Shown: positions 57,075-64,000 of the stretch, piece after piece
Layout: each line of letters begins with the position of its first letter
How positions within the stretch are numbered: position 1 is the first letter of the stretch
DNA from: Marinobacter iranensis
GTDB lineage: Bacteria; Pseudomonadota; Gammaproteobacteria; Pseudomonadales; Oleiphilaceae
DNA length: 64,000 nt
Direction of reading: 5' to 3'
Assembly: GCF_029207565.1 (NCBI RefSeq)
Contig: NZ_JANCMW010000009.1
Coordinates: 124,001-188,000, forward strand
Made by a program: the position numbers and the translations under genes
Notes under the pieces: generated by a model
Seen by the model: the letters and a program-made list of their open reading frames with translations, nothing else
Told to the model about the DNA's origin: nothing
The model's database searches: none

Positions 57075-58661
57075 ATGTTGGATGCCAGTATCAAGGAGCA
57101 GTTGAAAGCCTACATGGAAAAGCTGCAGCAGCCGATCGAGCTGGTTGCGGCCTATGACGACAGCGACAAATCCCAGGAGCTGAAGCAGTTGCTGGACGAG
57201 ATCGAGCCTATGTCGGACAAGATCAGCCAGCGCACGGAAGAATCCCGGAATGTGCGCCGCCCCTCGTTCGCCATCAATCGAATCGGCAGCGACATCGGCG
57301 TGCGCTTTGCTGGTATTCCCATGGGCCACGAGTTCACCTCCCTGGTATTGGCGCTGCTGCAGGTGGGTGGCCACCCGCCCAAGGCCAGCCAGGAAGTGAT
57401 TGATCAGGTGAAAGACCTGGACGGCGAGTTCGAGTTTGAAACCTACTTCTCCCTGTCGTGCCAGAACTGCCCGGATGTGGTCCAGGCCCTGAACCTGATG
57501 AGCGTTCTCAACCCGAAGATCAAACACACCGCCATCGACGGTGCCCTGTTCCAGGATGAGGTGGAGCAGCGTGAAGTCATGGCCGTGCCCAGCGTTTATC
57601 TCAACGGCAAGCCGTTCGGCCAAGGTCGCATGACCCTGGAGCAGATCATCGCCAAGGTGGACACTGGCGCTGAAGCCCGCGAAGCCGAGAAGCTCAAGCA
57701 CAAGGACCCGTTCGAGGTGCTGGTGATCGGCGGTGGCCCGGCCGGTTCTTCCGCTGCCATCTATGCGGCGCGCAAGGGCATTTCCACCGGTATCGCCGCT
57801 GAGCGTTTTGGTGGCCAGGTGGCAGACACCATGGGCATCGAGAACCTGATTTCCGTGCCCTACACCGAAGGCCCCAAGCTGGTGGCGGCCATGGAGCAGC
57901 ACGTCAAGGAATACGATGTGGACATCATGAACCTGCAGCGTGCCGAGAAGCTGATCCCGGCGGCCCGCAAGGGTGGTCTGCACGAAGTGCGCCTGGCCAA
58001 TGGCGCTTCCCTGAAAGGCCGCACTGTCGTCCTGTCCACCGGTGCCCGCTGGCGCCAGTTGGGCGTGCCCGGTGAAGAGGAATATCGCAACAAGGGCGTG
58101 GCCTACTGCCCGCACTGTGACGGCCCGCTGTTCAAGGGCAAGCGCGTGGCGGTTGTCGGCGGAGGCAACTCCGGCGTGGAAGCGGCCATCGACCTGGCTG
58201 GCATCGTCGGCCACGTGACCCTGCTGGAATTCGCTTCCGAAATGAAAGCGGACGACGTGTTGCAGAAGAAACTTCGCAGCCTGAAGAACGTCGAGATACT
58301 GACCTCCGCCCAGACCACTGAAGTAACCGGTGAGGGTGGCAAGGTGAACGGGCTGCAGTACACCGACCGCACTACCGGAGAAAGCCATCATGTGTCGCTG
58401 GAAGGCGTGTTCGTCCAGATCGGCCTGATTCCGAACACCGAGTGGCTGAAGGGAGACATCGAACTGAGCCAACACGGTGAGATCATCGTCGACGAGCGCG
58501 GCGAAACCTCCATTCCGGGCGTCTTTTCCGCGGGTGACGTTACCACCGTGCCCTACAAGCAGATCGTGATCTCCATGGGCGAAGGCTCCAAGGCTGCCCT
58601 GAGCGCGTTCGATTTCCTGATTCGAAACTCCGTTGATGAGAGCGACGAAGAGGCGGCCTGA
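57075..58661 (+). CDS. ahpF: Alkyl hydroperoxide reductase subunit F
   Basis: 528 residues. AhpF is an NAD(P)H-dependent flavoprotein that recycles AhpC. The N-terminal double thioredoxin-like domain has the redox pair in SCQNCPD (Cys129/Cys132). The thioredoxin-reductase-like part has [19 protein letters not shown] (FAD, about 215-233), YCPHCDG (Cys345/Cys348) and [12 protein letters not shown] (NADH). The length and arrangement are standard. GGGGAAC precedes the ATG. Confidence 0.97.
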   Translation: MLDASIKEQLKAYMEKLQQPIELVAAYDDSDKSQELKQLLDEIEPMSDKISQRTEESRNVRRPSFAINRIGSDIGVRFAGIPMGHEFTSLVLALLQVGGHPPKASQEVIDQVKDLDGEFEFETYFSLSCQNCPDVVQALNLMSVLNPKIKHTAIDGALFQDEVEQREVMAVPSVYLNGKPFGQGRMTLEQIIAKVDTGAEAREAEKLKHKDPFEVLVIGGGPAGSSAAIYAARKGISTGIAAERFGGQVADTMGIENLISVPYTEGPKLVAAMEQHVKEYDVDIMNLQRAEKLIPAARKGGLHEVRLANGASLKGRTVVLSTGARWRQLGVPGEEEYRNKGVAYCPHCDGPLFKGKRVAVVGGGNSGVEAAIDLAGIVGHVTLLEFASEMKADDVLQKKLRSLKNVEILTSAQTTEVTGEGGKVNGLQYTDRTTGESHHVSLEGVFVQIGLIPNTEWLKGDIELSQHGEIIVDERGETSIPGVFSAGDVTTVPYKQIVISMGEGSKAALSAFDFLIRNSVDESDEEAA

Positions 58662-58719
58662 ACCTCCGCCTGATATCAGGTTCACACACGGCTGACCCCT
58701 AACCAGTTCGTGTTTTCCA

Positions 58720-58756
58720 GCCCCGCCGTCCGGTTTCCGGATAGCGGGGCTTTTTT
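58720..58756 (+). terminator. Intrinsic terminator after ahpF
   Basis: GCCCCGC (58720-58726) pairs with GCGGGGC (58744-58750), with an inner TCCGG/CCGGA stem, then six T residues. Confidence 0.85.
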
Positions 58757-58819
58757 ATGGGCATGCTCAGGCCAACCAGATCGGGTTGAACAGGCCGATT
58801 ACTTTCTGTACACTTTATT

Positions 58820-58839
58820 TTAATTGAACGTTCAATTAA
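58820..58839. promoter_or_regulatory. BetI operator palindrome
   Basis: TTAATTGAACGTTCAATTAA is a perfect 20-bp palindrome 22 nt before the betI start. Its core ATTGAACGTTCAAT fits the BetI operator described for E. coli bet genes. A TTTACTTTCTG-like AT-rich promoter overlaps the region. BetI bound here would repress its own operon until choline is present. Confidence 0.8.
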
Positions 58840-58861
58840 TAAAGGTCGAGTCCAGAACGCG

Positions 58862-59485
58862 ATGCCGATTGTTGGAGTAAAAGACACCCGAAAGCAGCAA
58901 CTGATCGATGCCACCATGGCGTCCATTGCCGAGTTGGGCCTGCAGAACACCACCATCATCTCCATCAGCCGCCGTGCCGGTATGTCATCCGGCATCATCA
59001 GCCACTACTTCGGTGGCAAGCAGGGGCTGATCGAGGCGGCATTGCGTTATCTGCTGGACCAGCTTGGCAAGGAACTACGAGAACGGATGGCGCGCACGGA
59101 CGGCTCTCCGGAGCAGCGCCTGCAGTGCATCGTGGAAGCCAACTTTTCCGAGTTCCAGCGCACCGACCTGGCGGCAAAAACCTGGCTCAGCTTCTGGGCC
59201 CGCTCCATGCACGAGCCCGGTTTACAGCGCCTGCAGCAGATCAACAATGCCCGGCTGTACAGCAACCTGCGGTATTCCTTCGCCCAGCGCCTGCCGAAAC
59301 AGGCCGCCACCGAAGCCGCCCGCCAGATGGCCGCGATGATTGACGGATTCTGGCTGCGCAGTGCTTTGGGCACGGACCCACAGGAAGGCTTTGCCGCCGC
59401 GGAAACGCTGTGTAAGCGATTCGCATTGAACGCGCTCAACCCGTCGACGCTTAATCAGACAACGAATTCACCAGCTCAGGTTTGA
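58862..59485 (+). CDS. betI: Choline-responsive TetR-family repressor BetI
   Basis: 207 residues. The N-terminal TetR helix-turn-helix ([20 protein letters not shown], then [20 protein letters not shown]) matches BetI closely. The C-terminal domain binds choline. In the family, choline binding relieves repression of betIBA. The gene heads the operon behind a perfect palindromic operator, and betB starts 5 nt after its stop. Confidence 0.95.
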   Translation: MPIVGVKDTRKQQLIDATMASIAELGLQNTTIISISRRAGMSSGIISHYFGGKQGLIEAALRYLLDQLGKELRERMARTDGSPEQRLQCIVEANFSEFQRTDLAAKTWLSFWARSMHEPGLQRLQQINNARLYSNLRYSFAQRLPKQAATEAARQMAAMIDGFWLRSALGTDPQEGFAAAETLCKRFALNALNPSTLNQTTNSPAQV

Positions 59486-59490
59486 ACCCC

Positions 59491-60957
59491 ATGACAGCAT
59501 TGCCCCGTTATCAGAACTTCATCAACGGCCAACCCATGGCCAACACCTCCGGCGAAACCTTCCCGGTGGTTAACCCGGCCACGGGCCAGGTGATCTATGA
59601 AATGGAAATCGCCGATGAAGCCGTCCAAAAGGCCGCTATGGAAAGCGCCAAGGCTGGTTTCAAGGTCTGGTCCGCCATGACCGGCGCCCAGCGCGGCCGT
59701 ATCCTGCAGCGTGCCGTGGCGTTGCTGCGGGAGCGCAACGATGAACTGGCGGCACTGGAAGTGAAGGACACCGGCAAACCCTGGCAGGAAGCCCAGGTGG
59801 TGGATGTGGTAACCGGTGCTGACACGCTTGAATTCTTTGCTGGCCTGGCTGCCTCGGTTGAAGGCAACCAGCAGGATTTGGGTGGCGACTTCTACTACAC
59901 CCGTCGTGAACCGCTGGGTGTCTGTGCCGGCATCGGTGCCTGGAACTACCCGTTGCAGATCGCCTGCTGGAAGTCCGCCCCAGCCCTGGCGACCGGCAAC
60001 AGCATGATCTTCAAGCCCTCGGAGGAAACCCCCATGGGGGCCCTTAAGCTGGCGGAGATCTTCGCGGAAGCCGGCGTACCGGCTGGCGTGTTCAACGTGG
60101 TTCAGGGTGCGGGCGACGTAGGCGCCTGGCTGACTCACCATCCGGACATCGCCAAGGTCTCATTCACCGGGGAAGTGGGCACCGGCAAGAAGGTGATGAC
60201 GGCAGCGGCCTCTACCCTGAAAGACGTCACCATGGAGTTGGGTGGTAAATCACCGCTGATTATTTTCGACGATGCGGATATCGACAACGCGGTATCGGCC
60301 GCCATGCTGGGCAATTTCTACACCCAGGGTGAGGTCTGCACCAATGGCACCCGTGTGTTTGTCCATCAAGACATCTATTCCGAGTTCATGGACCGGTTGC
60401 TGGAGCGCACCCTGAACAACATCCGCATGGGTGACCCGACTGATCCGGACATCAATTTCGGCGCACTGATCTCTCGGAAGCATCAGCAATTGGTACTGGA
60501 CTATATCGAAAAGGGCGTCGCCGAAGGCGCCACCCTCAGCCACGGTGGCAAGGCCGCAAAACCGGCGTCTGCCCCCGGTGGTTACTTCGTGGAGCCCACG
60601 ATTTTCACCGATTGCACCGACGACATGACCATCTGTCGCGAGGAGATCTTCGGCCCGGTGATGTCGGTGCTGATCTTCTCGGATGAAGACGAAGTGATCG
60701 ACCGGGCCAACAACACCGACACCGGCCTGGCTGCCGGCGTGTTCACCAACGATATTCGCCGTGCCCACCGGGTGATTCACCGCATCCAGGCCGGCATTTG
60801 CTGGATCAACAGTTACGGAGCCTCGCCGGCGGAAATGCCGGTGGGTGGCTACAAGCTATCCGGTGTTGGCCGTGAAAACGGCCGCGTCACACTCGACCAC
60901 TACACCCAACTGAAGGCGGTGTATGTGGGAATGGAGGATATAGACAGCCCTTTCTAA
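59491..60957 (+). CDS. betB: Betaine-aldehyde dehydrogenase
   Basis: 488 residues from the ATG at 59491. BetB oxidises betaine aldehyde to glycine betaine with NAD(P)+. The aldehyde dehydrogenase signatures are present: MELGGKSPL (catalytic Glu249) and [13 protein letters not shown] (nucleophile Cys283). The N-terminus NFINGQPM and C-terminus MEDIDSPF are typical of bacterial BetB. It produces the main compatible solute for salt tolerance. Confidence 0.97.
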   Translation: MTALPRYQNFINGQPMANTSGETFPVVNPATGQVIYEMEIADEAVQKAAMESAKAGFKVWSAMTGAQRGRILQRAVALLRERNDELAALEVKDTGKPWQEAQVVDVVTGADTLEFFAGLAASVEGNQQDLGGDFYYTRREPLGVCAGIGAWNYPLQIACWKSAPALATGNSMIFKPSEETPMGALKLAEIFAEAGVPAGVFNVVQGAGDVGAWLTHHPDIAKVSFTGEVGTGKKVMTAAASTLKDVTMELGGKSPLIIFDDADIDNAVSAAMLGNFYTQGEVCTNGTRVFVHQDIYSEFMDRLLERTLNNIRMGDPTDPDINFGALISRKHQQLVLDYIEKGVAEGATLSHGGKAAKPASAPGGYFVEPTIFTDCTDDMTICREEIFGPVMSVLIFSDEDEVIDRANNTDTGLAAGVFTNDIRRAHRVIHRIQAGICWINSYGASPAEMPVGGYKLSGVGRENGRVTLDHYTQLKAVYVGMEDIDSPF

Positions 60958-60978
60958 GTGGGCAGCTTGGAGTTGCGT

Positions 60979-62664
60979 ATGAAAGAAGCCAATTACGATT
61001 ACATCATTGTAGGGGCGGGGTCTGCCGGCTGTGTGCTGGCCAACCGGCTTACCGAGGATGGCCGCCACCGGGTGCTGCTGCTGGAAACCGGCGGCAGCGA
61101 CAAGAGCATTTTTATCCAGATGCCCACGGCGTTGTCCATCCCCATGAACACCAAAAAATACGCTTGGCAGTTCGAGACCGAGCCGGAACCCTACCTGGAT
61201 AACCGCCGCATGCACTGCCCCCGGGGCAAGGTGCTGGGCGGTTCCTCCTCCATCAACGGTATGGTCTACGTGCGCGGCCACGCCCGTGATTTCGACGAAT
61301 GGCAGCAACAGGGCGCCGAGGGCTGGGACTATCGCCACTGCCTGCCCTATTTCAAGAAGGCGGAAACCTGGGCCTTTGGTGGTGATGAGTACCGGGGCGA
61401 CCAGGGCCCGCTGGGCGTAAACAACGGCAACAACATGCAAAACCCGCTCTACAAGGCCTTTGTGGATGCGGGTGTGGATGCCGGTTATTTCGCCACGGAG
61501 GATTACAACGGCGCGCGCCAGGAAGGCTTTGGCGCTATGCACATGACCGTCAAGAATGGCCGCCGCTGGTCCACCGCCAACGCCTACCTGCGCCCCGCCA
61601 TGTCTCGCGACAACCTGACCGTGGTGACTCACGCGCTGGTTCATAAGGTGCTGCTGGAGGGCAAACAGGCCACCGGCGTGCGCTATGAAAAAGACGGCAA
61701 GCTGGTGGATGTGACCGCTTCGGAGGAAGTGCTCCTGTGTGCCGGTTCCATTGGCTCTCCCCATTTGTTGCAGCTCTCCGGCATTGGCAACCGTGAAGTG
61801 CTGGAACAGGCGGATATCCCGGTCAACCATGAATTGCCCGGTGTCGGCGGCAACCTGCAGGACCACCTGGAATTCTACTTTCAGTTCCGCTGCACGCAGC
61901 CGGTGTCCCTGAATGGCAAGCTCGACTGGTGGAACAAGCTCAAGATTGGTGTTCGCTGGCTGCTGAAGAAAGACGGCCTGGGCGCCACCAACCACTTCGA
62001 GTCCTGTGGGTTTATCCGCTCCAAGGCGGGCGTTGAGTGGCCGGACCTGCAGTATCACTTCCTGCCGGCGGCCATGCGCTATGACGGCAAGGAAGCCTTC
62101 GATGGTGACGGTTTCCAGCTGCATATTGGCCACAACAAACCCAAGAGCCGGGGTTCGGTGTACGTGCAGTCAGACGACCCGCGCCAGCCGCCGCGTATCC
62201 AGTTCAATTACCTGCAGCACGAGGATGACCGCGAAGGTTTCCGTGACTGCGTGCGCCTGACCCGGGAGATTGTTAACCAGCCCGCCATGGACAAGTACCG
62301 CGGGCCCGAAATCCAGCCCGGTGACCACGTGCAGAGCGACGAGGAAATCGACGCCTTTGTCCGCCAGGCGGTGGAAAGCGCCTACCACCCATCCTGCACC
62401 TGCAAGATGGGTGTGGACGACCAGGCCGTGGTAGGCCCGGATACCCGGGTTCATGGCCTCACCGGCCTGCGGGTGGTGGATTCGTCCATCTTCCCCACCA
62501 TTCCCAACGGCAACCTCAATGCCCCCACCATCATGGTGGCGGAGCGTGCCGCTGACCTTATTCGTGGCCTGGAGCCACTGAATCCGTCCGATGCCCCCGT
62601 GGCAATGGATGAGCAATGGCAGGATCGCCAGCGCCCCGGAGGGGCCAGACGCGAGATCGCCTGA
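60979..62664 (+). CDS. betA: Choline dehydrogenase
   Basis: 561 residues from the ATG at 60979, chosen because GGAG lies 7 nt upstream; a GTG at 60958, directly after the betB stop, is an alternative. GMC-family flavoprotein: [19 protein letters not shown] (FAD, about 6-24), [15 protein letters not shown], and near the C-terminus [10 protein letters not shown] (catalytic His region) and [11 protein letters not shown]. It oxidises choline to betaine aldehyde, and often onward, at the inner membrane. Third gene of betIBA. Confidence 0.96.
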   Translation: MKEANYDYIIVGAGSAGCVLANRLTEDGRHRVLLLETGGSDKSIFIQMPTALSIPMNTKKYAWQFETEPEPYLDNRRMHCPRGKVLGGSSSINGMVYVRGHARDFDEWQQQGAEGWDYRHCLPYFKKAETWAFGGDEYRGDQGPLGVNNGNNMQNPLYKAFVDAGVDAGYFATEDYNGARQEGFGAMHMTVKNGRRWSTANAYLRPAMSRDNLTVVTHALVHKVLLEGKQATGVRYEKDGKLVDVTASEEVLLCAGSIGSPHLLQLSGIGNREVLEQADIPVNHELPGVGGNLQDHLEFYFQFRCTQPVSLNGKLDWWNKLKIGVRWLLKKDGLGATNHFESCGFIRSKAGVEWPDLQYHFLPAAMRYDGKEAFDGDGFQLHIGHNKPKSRGSVYVQSDDPRQPPRIQFNYLQHEDDREGFRDCVRLTREIVNQPAMDKYRGPEIQPGDHVQSDEEIDAFVRQAVESAYHPSCTCKMGVDDQAVVGPDTRVHGLTGLRVVDSSIFPTIPNGNLNAPTIMVAERAADLIRGLEPLNPSDAPVAMDEQWQDRQRPGGARREIA

Positions 62665-62673
62665 GAGGTACCC

Positions 62674-62700
62674 CCGGCGGTGCAACGGCCGCCGGTTGTT
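62674..62700 (+). terminator. Possible terminator after betA
   Basis: CCGGCGG (62674-62680) and CCGCCGG (62689-62695) form a strong stem with an 8-nt loop, followed by only a short TTGTT. It may be weak or rho-assisted. The rest of the 228-nt gap to the transporter shows a leader ORF at 62849. Confidence 0.5.
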
Positions 62701-62848
62701 ATGCAAACCATCAGGACTTACCTATCGCCGCTGCGGCTGCGGTAACCGCGCCGTCCTGAGCGCGCGATAGTTAAGTGTTGACCCGTCAACGCGGGGGTTT
62801 GTGTCCGATTCGAATGAACACGTGCTTCAAAGTAGAGGAGGAACACCC

Positions 62849-62896
62849 ATGTTGTCCGATATAATAACGATTCCCTGCAGCCGGAGGTGTGTATGA
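62849..62896 (+). CDS. Predicted 15-residue leader peptide, coupled to the BCCT transporter gene
   Basis: ATG at 62849 encodes MLSDIITIPCSRRCV and stops with TGA at 62894-62896. An exceptionally strong GAGGAGG ribosome site lies 7 nt upstream. The stop overlaps the transporter start as ATGA (62893-62896), the classical arrangement for translational coupling. The gene is too short for homology. It could act as an upstream ORF setting translation of the transporter. Confidence 0.45.
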   Translation: MLSDIITIPCSRRCV

Positions 62897-64000
62897 CACT
62901 CTGGTTATCCACAGGCCTGATTTTTACCTTCGCGGCCATCGCGCTGATCCTGTTTAAATGGTGGGACCTGAAAGTCATCGGCGTGACGCCGGTACGCACT
63001 TTCACATTCATCGCCATCCTGTTTACCTCCGGCCTGGATGTCGGCCTGATCATGTTTCCGCTGACGGAATTCGCCGGCTACGGCAACCTGGCAGAGAGCC
63101 CGGAATACGGCTTCGCCAACCCGCTGGCCATTGAGTTTGGCTTCTGGGCCTTCCTGATCTGGGGCTTCTATTTCCTCACCTGCTTCTATTTCTGCGTGAT
63201 TGAGCCGCGGGTGAAGTTTTTCGATATTCCGCTGGTGAGAGTGGTTAACAACGTGGTGATCATCGGCACCTGTGCCTTTACCGCCTTCCTGTTGCTGGTC
63301 AACCTGCCCTGGTACCTTCCGGAAATCGGTGACGGTGAAACGGTCGTTCCCACCTTCTACCTGATCGTCTTTGCAGCGATTGCGGCGGCGGTCTATTCCA
63401 GCAGTAAGATCAAATACGTGCGCATACTCAGCCTGGGTTCCAGCTGGTTGTTTATTGCGTTGATTGCGGTGATGTGGGGCCGTGCCTTCCTGACCGGCAA
63501 CGGCAGTGTGGGGGACTTTTTTGGCACCGCAGGCCTGATTGGTGAGTACTTCACCAACCTGCACCACTTCATGTTGCCGCTGAACGACTACCACGAGTTT
63601 TACCTGTTCTGGTGGTTCGCCTGGAGCATCATGATCGGCCAGTTCACCGCCCGCTTTGTCAGCGGCCTGCGCACCTGGCAGCTGATGATCGCCATGCTGG
63701 TGTTTCCGTCCATCGCTATCGGCACCTGGTTCTCGGTGCTGTACCACTACCACGCCGAGGGCCTGGAGATTGCCGCATTTATCAACATTGCGATGATCAC
63801 GGTGGGCATACTGATGGTGATCAACTCGCTGGATTCGCTGATCCGGCTCTACACCGACAACCTGAACCTGACCGCCAGACGGCTGGGCCAGGGTAAATAC
63901 TACTTTGGCAACCTGATTGCCATGTGTGGGCTGACCATGCTGTTCCAGCTGGATTTCCTGCGCATCCAATGGGTGGGTGCACTGGTTATCGCGTTGTACT
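62893..64000 (+). CDS. BCCT-family choline/betaine transporter (cut by window end)
   Basis: At least 369 codons from ATG 62893 (GGAGGT 4 nt upstream), open to the window end. Many hydrophobic segments are visible. BCCT hallmarks include EFGFWAFLIWGFYF and the aromatic-rich FYLFWWFAWSIMIGQFTARF, corresponding to the family signature around TM8. It probably imports choline or betaine with Na+ or H+ for the adjacent betIBA pathway. The C-terminal part is not in the window, so regulatory tails cannot be judged. The start overlaps a 15-codon leader ORF. Confidence 0.88.
   Translation, partial: MTLWLSTGLIFTFAAIALILFKWWDLKVIGVTPVRTFTFIAILFTSGLDVGLIMFPLTEFAGYGNLAESPEYGFANPLAIEFGFWAFLIWGFYFLTCFYFCVIEPRVKFFDIPLVRVVNNVVIIGTCAFTAFLLLVNLPWYLPEIGDGETVVPTFYLIVFAAIAAAVYSSSKIKYVRILSLGSSWLFIALIAVMWGRAFLTGNGSVGDFFGTAGLIGEYFTNLHHFMLPLNDYHEFYLFWWFAWSIMIGQFTARFVSGLRTWQLMIAMLVFPSIAIGTWFSVLYHYHAEGLEIAAFINIAMITVGILMVINSLDSLIRLYTDNLNLTARRLGQGKYYFGNLIAMCGLTMLFQLDFLRIQWVGALVIALY

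Overview
The window looks like the origin-proximal chromosome of a marine gammaproteobacterium, most like Marinobacter. The basis is gene content and order (oriC/rpmH-rnpA-yidD-yidC-mnmE, mnmG-rsmG-parA-parB-atpIBEFHAGDC-glmU-glmS), protein similarity recalled from the families, and marine or osmoadaptive functions (glycine-betaine synthesis, NhaB). No database search was possible. No rRNA, tRNA, insertion sequence, prophage or CRISPR array was seen.

Layout: 1-440 is a DnaA-box cluster next to rpmH (oriC; dnaA should lie just outside the left edge). Then come rpmH, rnpA, yidD, yidC and mnmE (441-4453). An 11 kb accessory block (4540-15482) separates mnmE from mnmG. It holds a Sel1 lipoprotein, a Cache-GGDEF-EAL protein, a solitary solute-binding protein, a long acyl-CoA dehydrogenase, a shortened DUF3833 lipoprotein and an RND efflux pair. 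A second DnaA-box cluster (15483-15892) precedes mnmG, rsmG, parA and parB, followed by the complete F1Fo ATP synthase operon with a good sigma70 promoter, then glmU and glmS. Almost all housekeeping genes point away from the left edge.

From 31 kb the region is more accessory. A tandem glycine riboswitch leads a DadA-like oxidase, overlapped by a PchR-type AraC regulator and followed by a TonB siderophore receptor. Next are nhaB, a solute-binding protein, a DUF3047 protein and a K+ channel. Class Ia nrdA-nrdB sits behind NrdR boxes, a perfect DnaA box and a cobalamin riboswitch, with REPIN-like palindromes on both sides of nrdA. Then come a Mut7-C protein and a PAS-GGDEF cyclase.

The most interesting unit is 46695-51003. 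An ECF sigma/anti-sigma pair, a divergent exported subtilisin-like protease and a separate exported Ala-rich protein share one promoter architecture: GGAAT-type -35, exactly 12 nt, then CCGT-type -10. A beta-barrel protein lies between them. This suggests a small self-contained envelope regulon. The right end carries a Kef-type antiporter, a LysR/metallo-hydrolase divergon, an HDAC-family deacetylase, ahpC and ahpF each behind its own OxyR-like site, and the betI-betB-betA operon with a perfect BetI palindrome. A BCCT transporter, cut by the window end and preceded by a 15-codon coupled leader ORF, closes the window.
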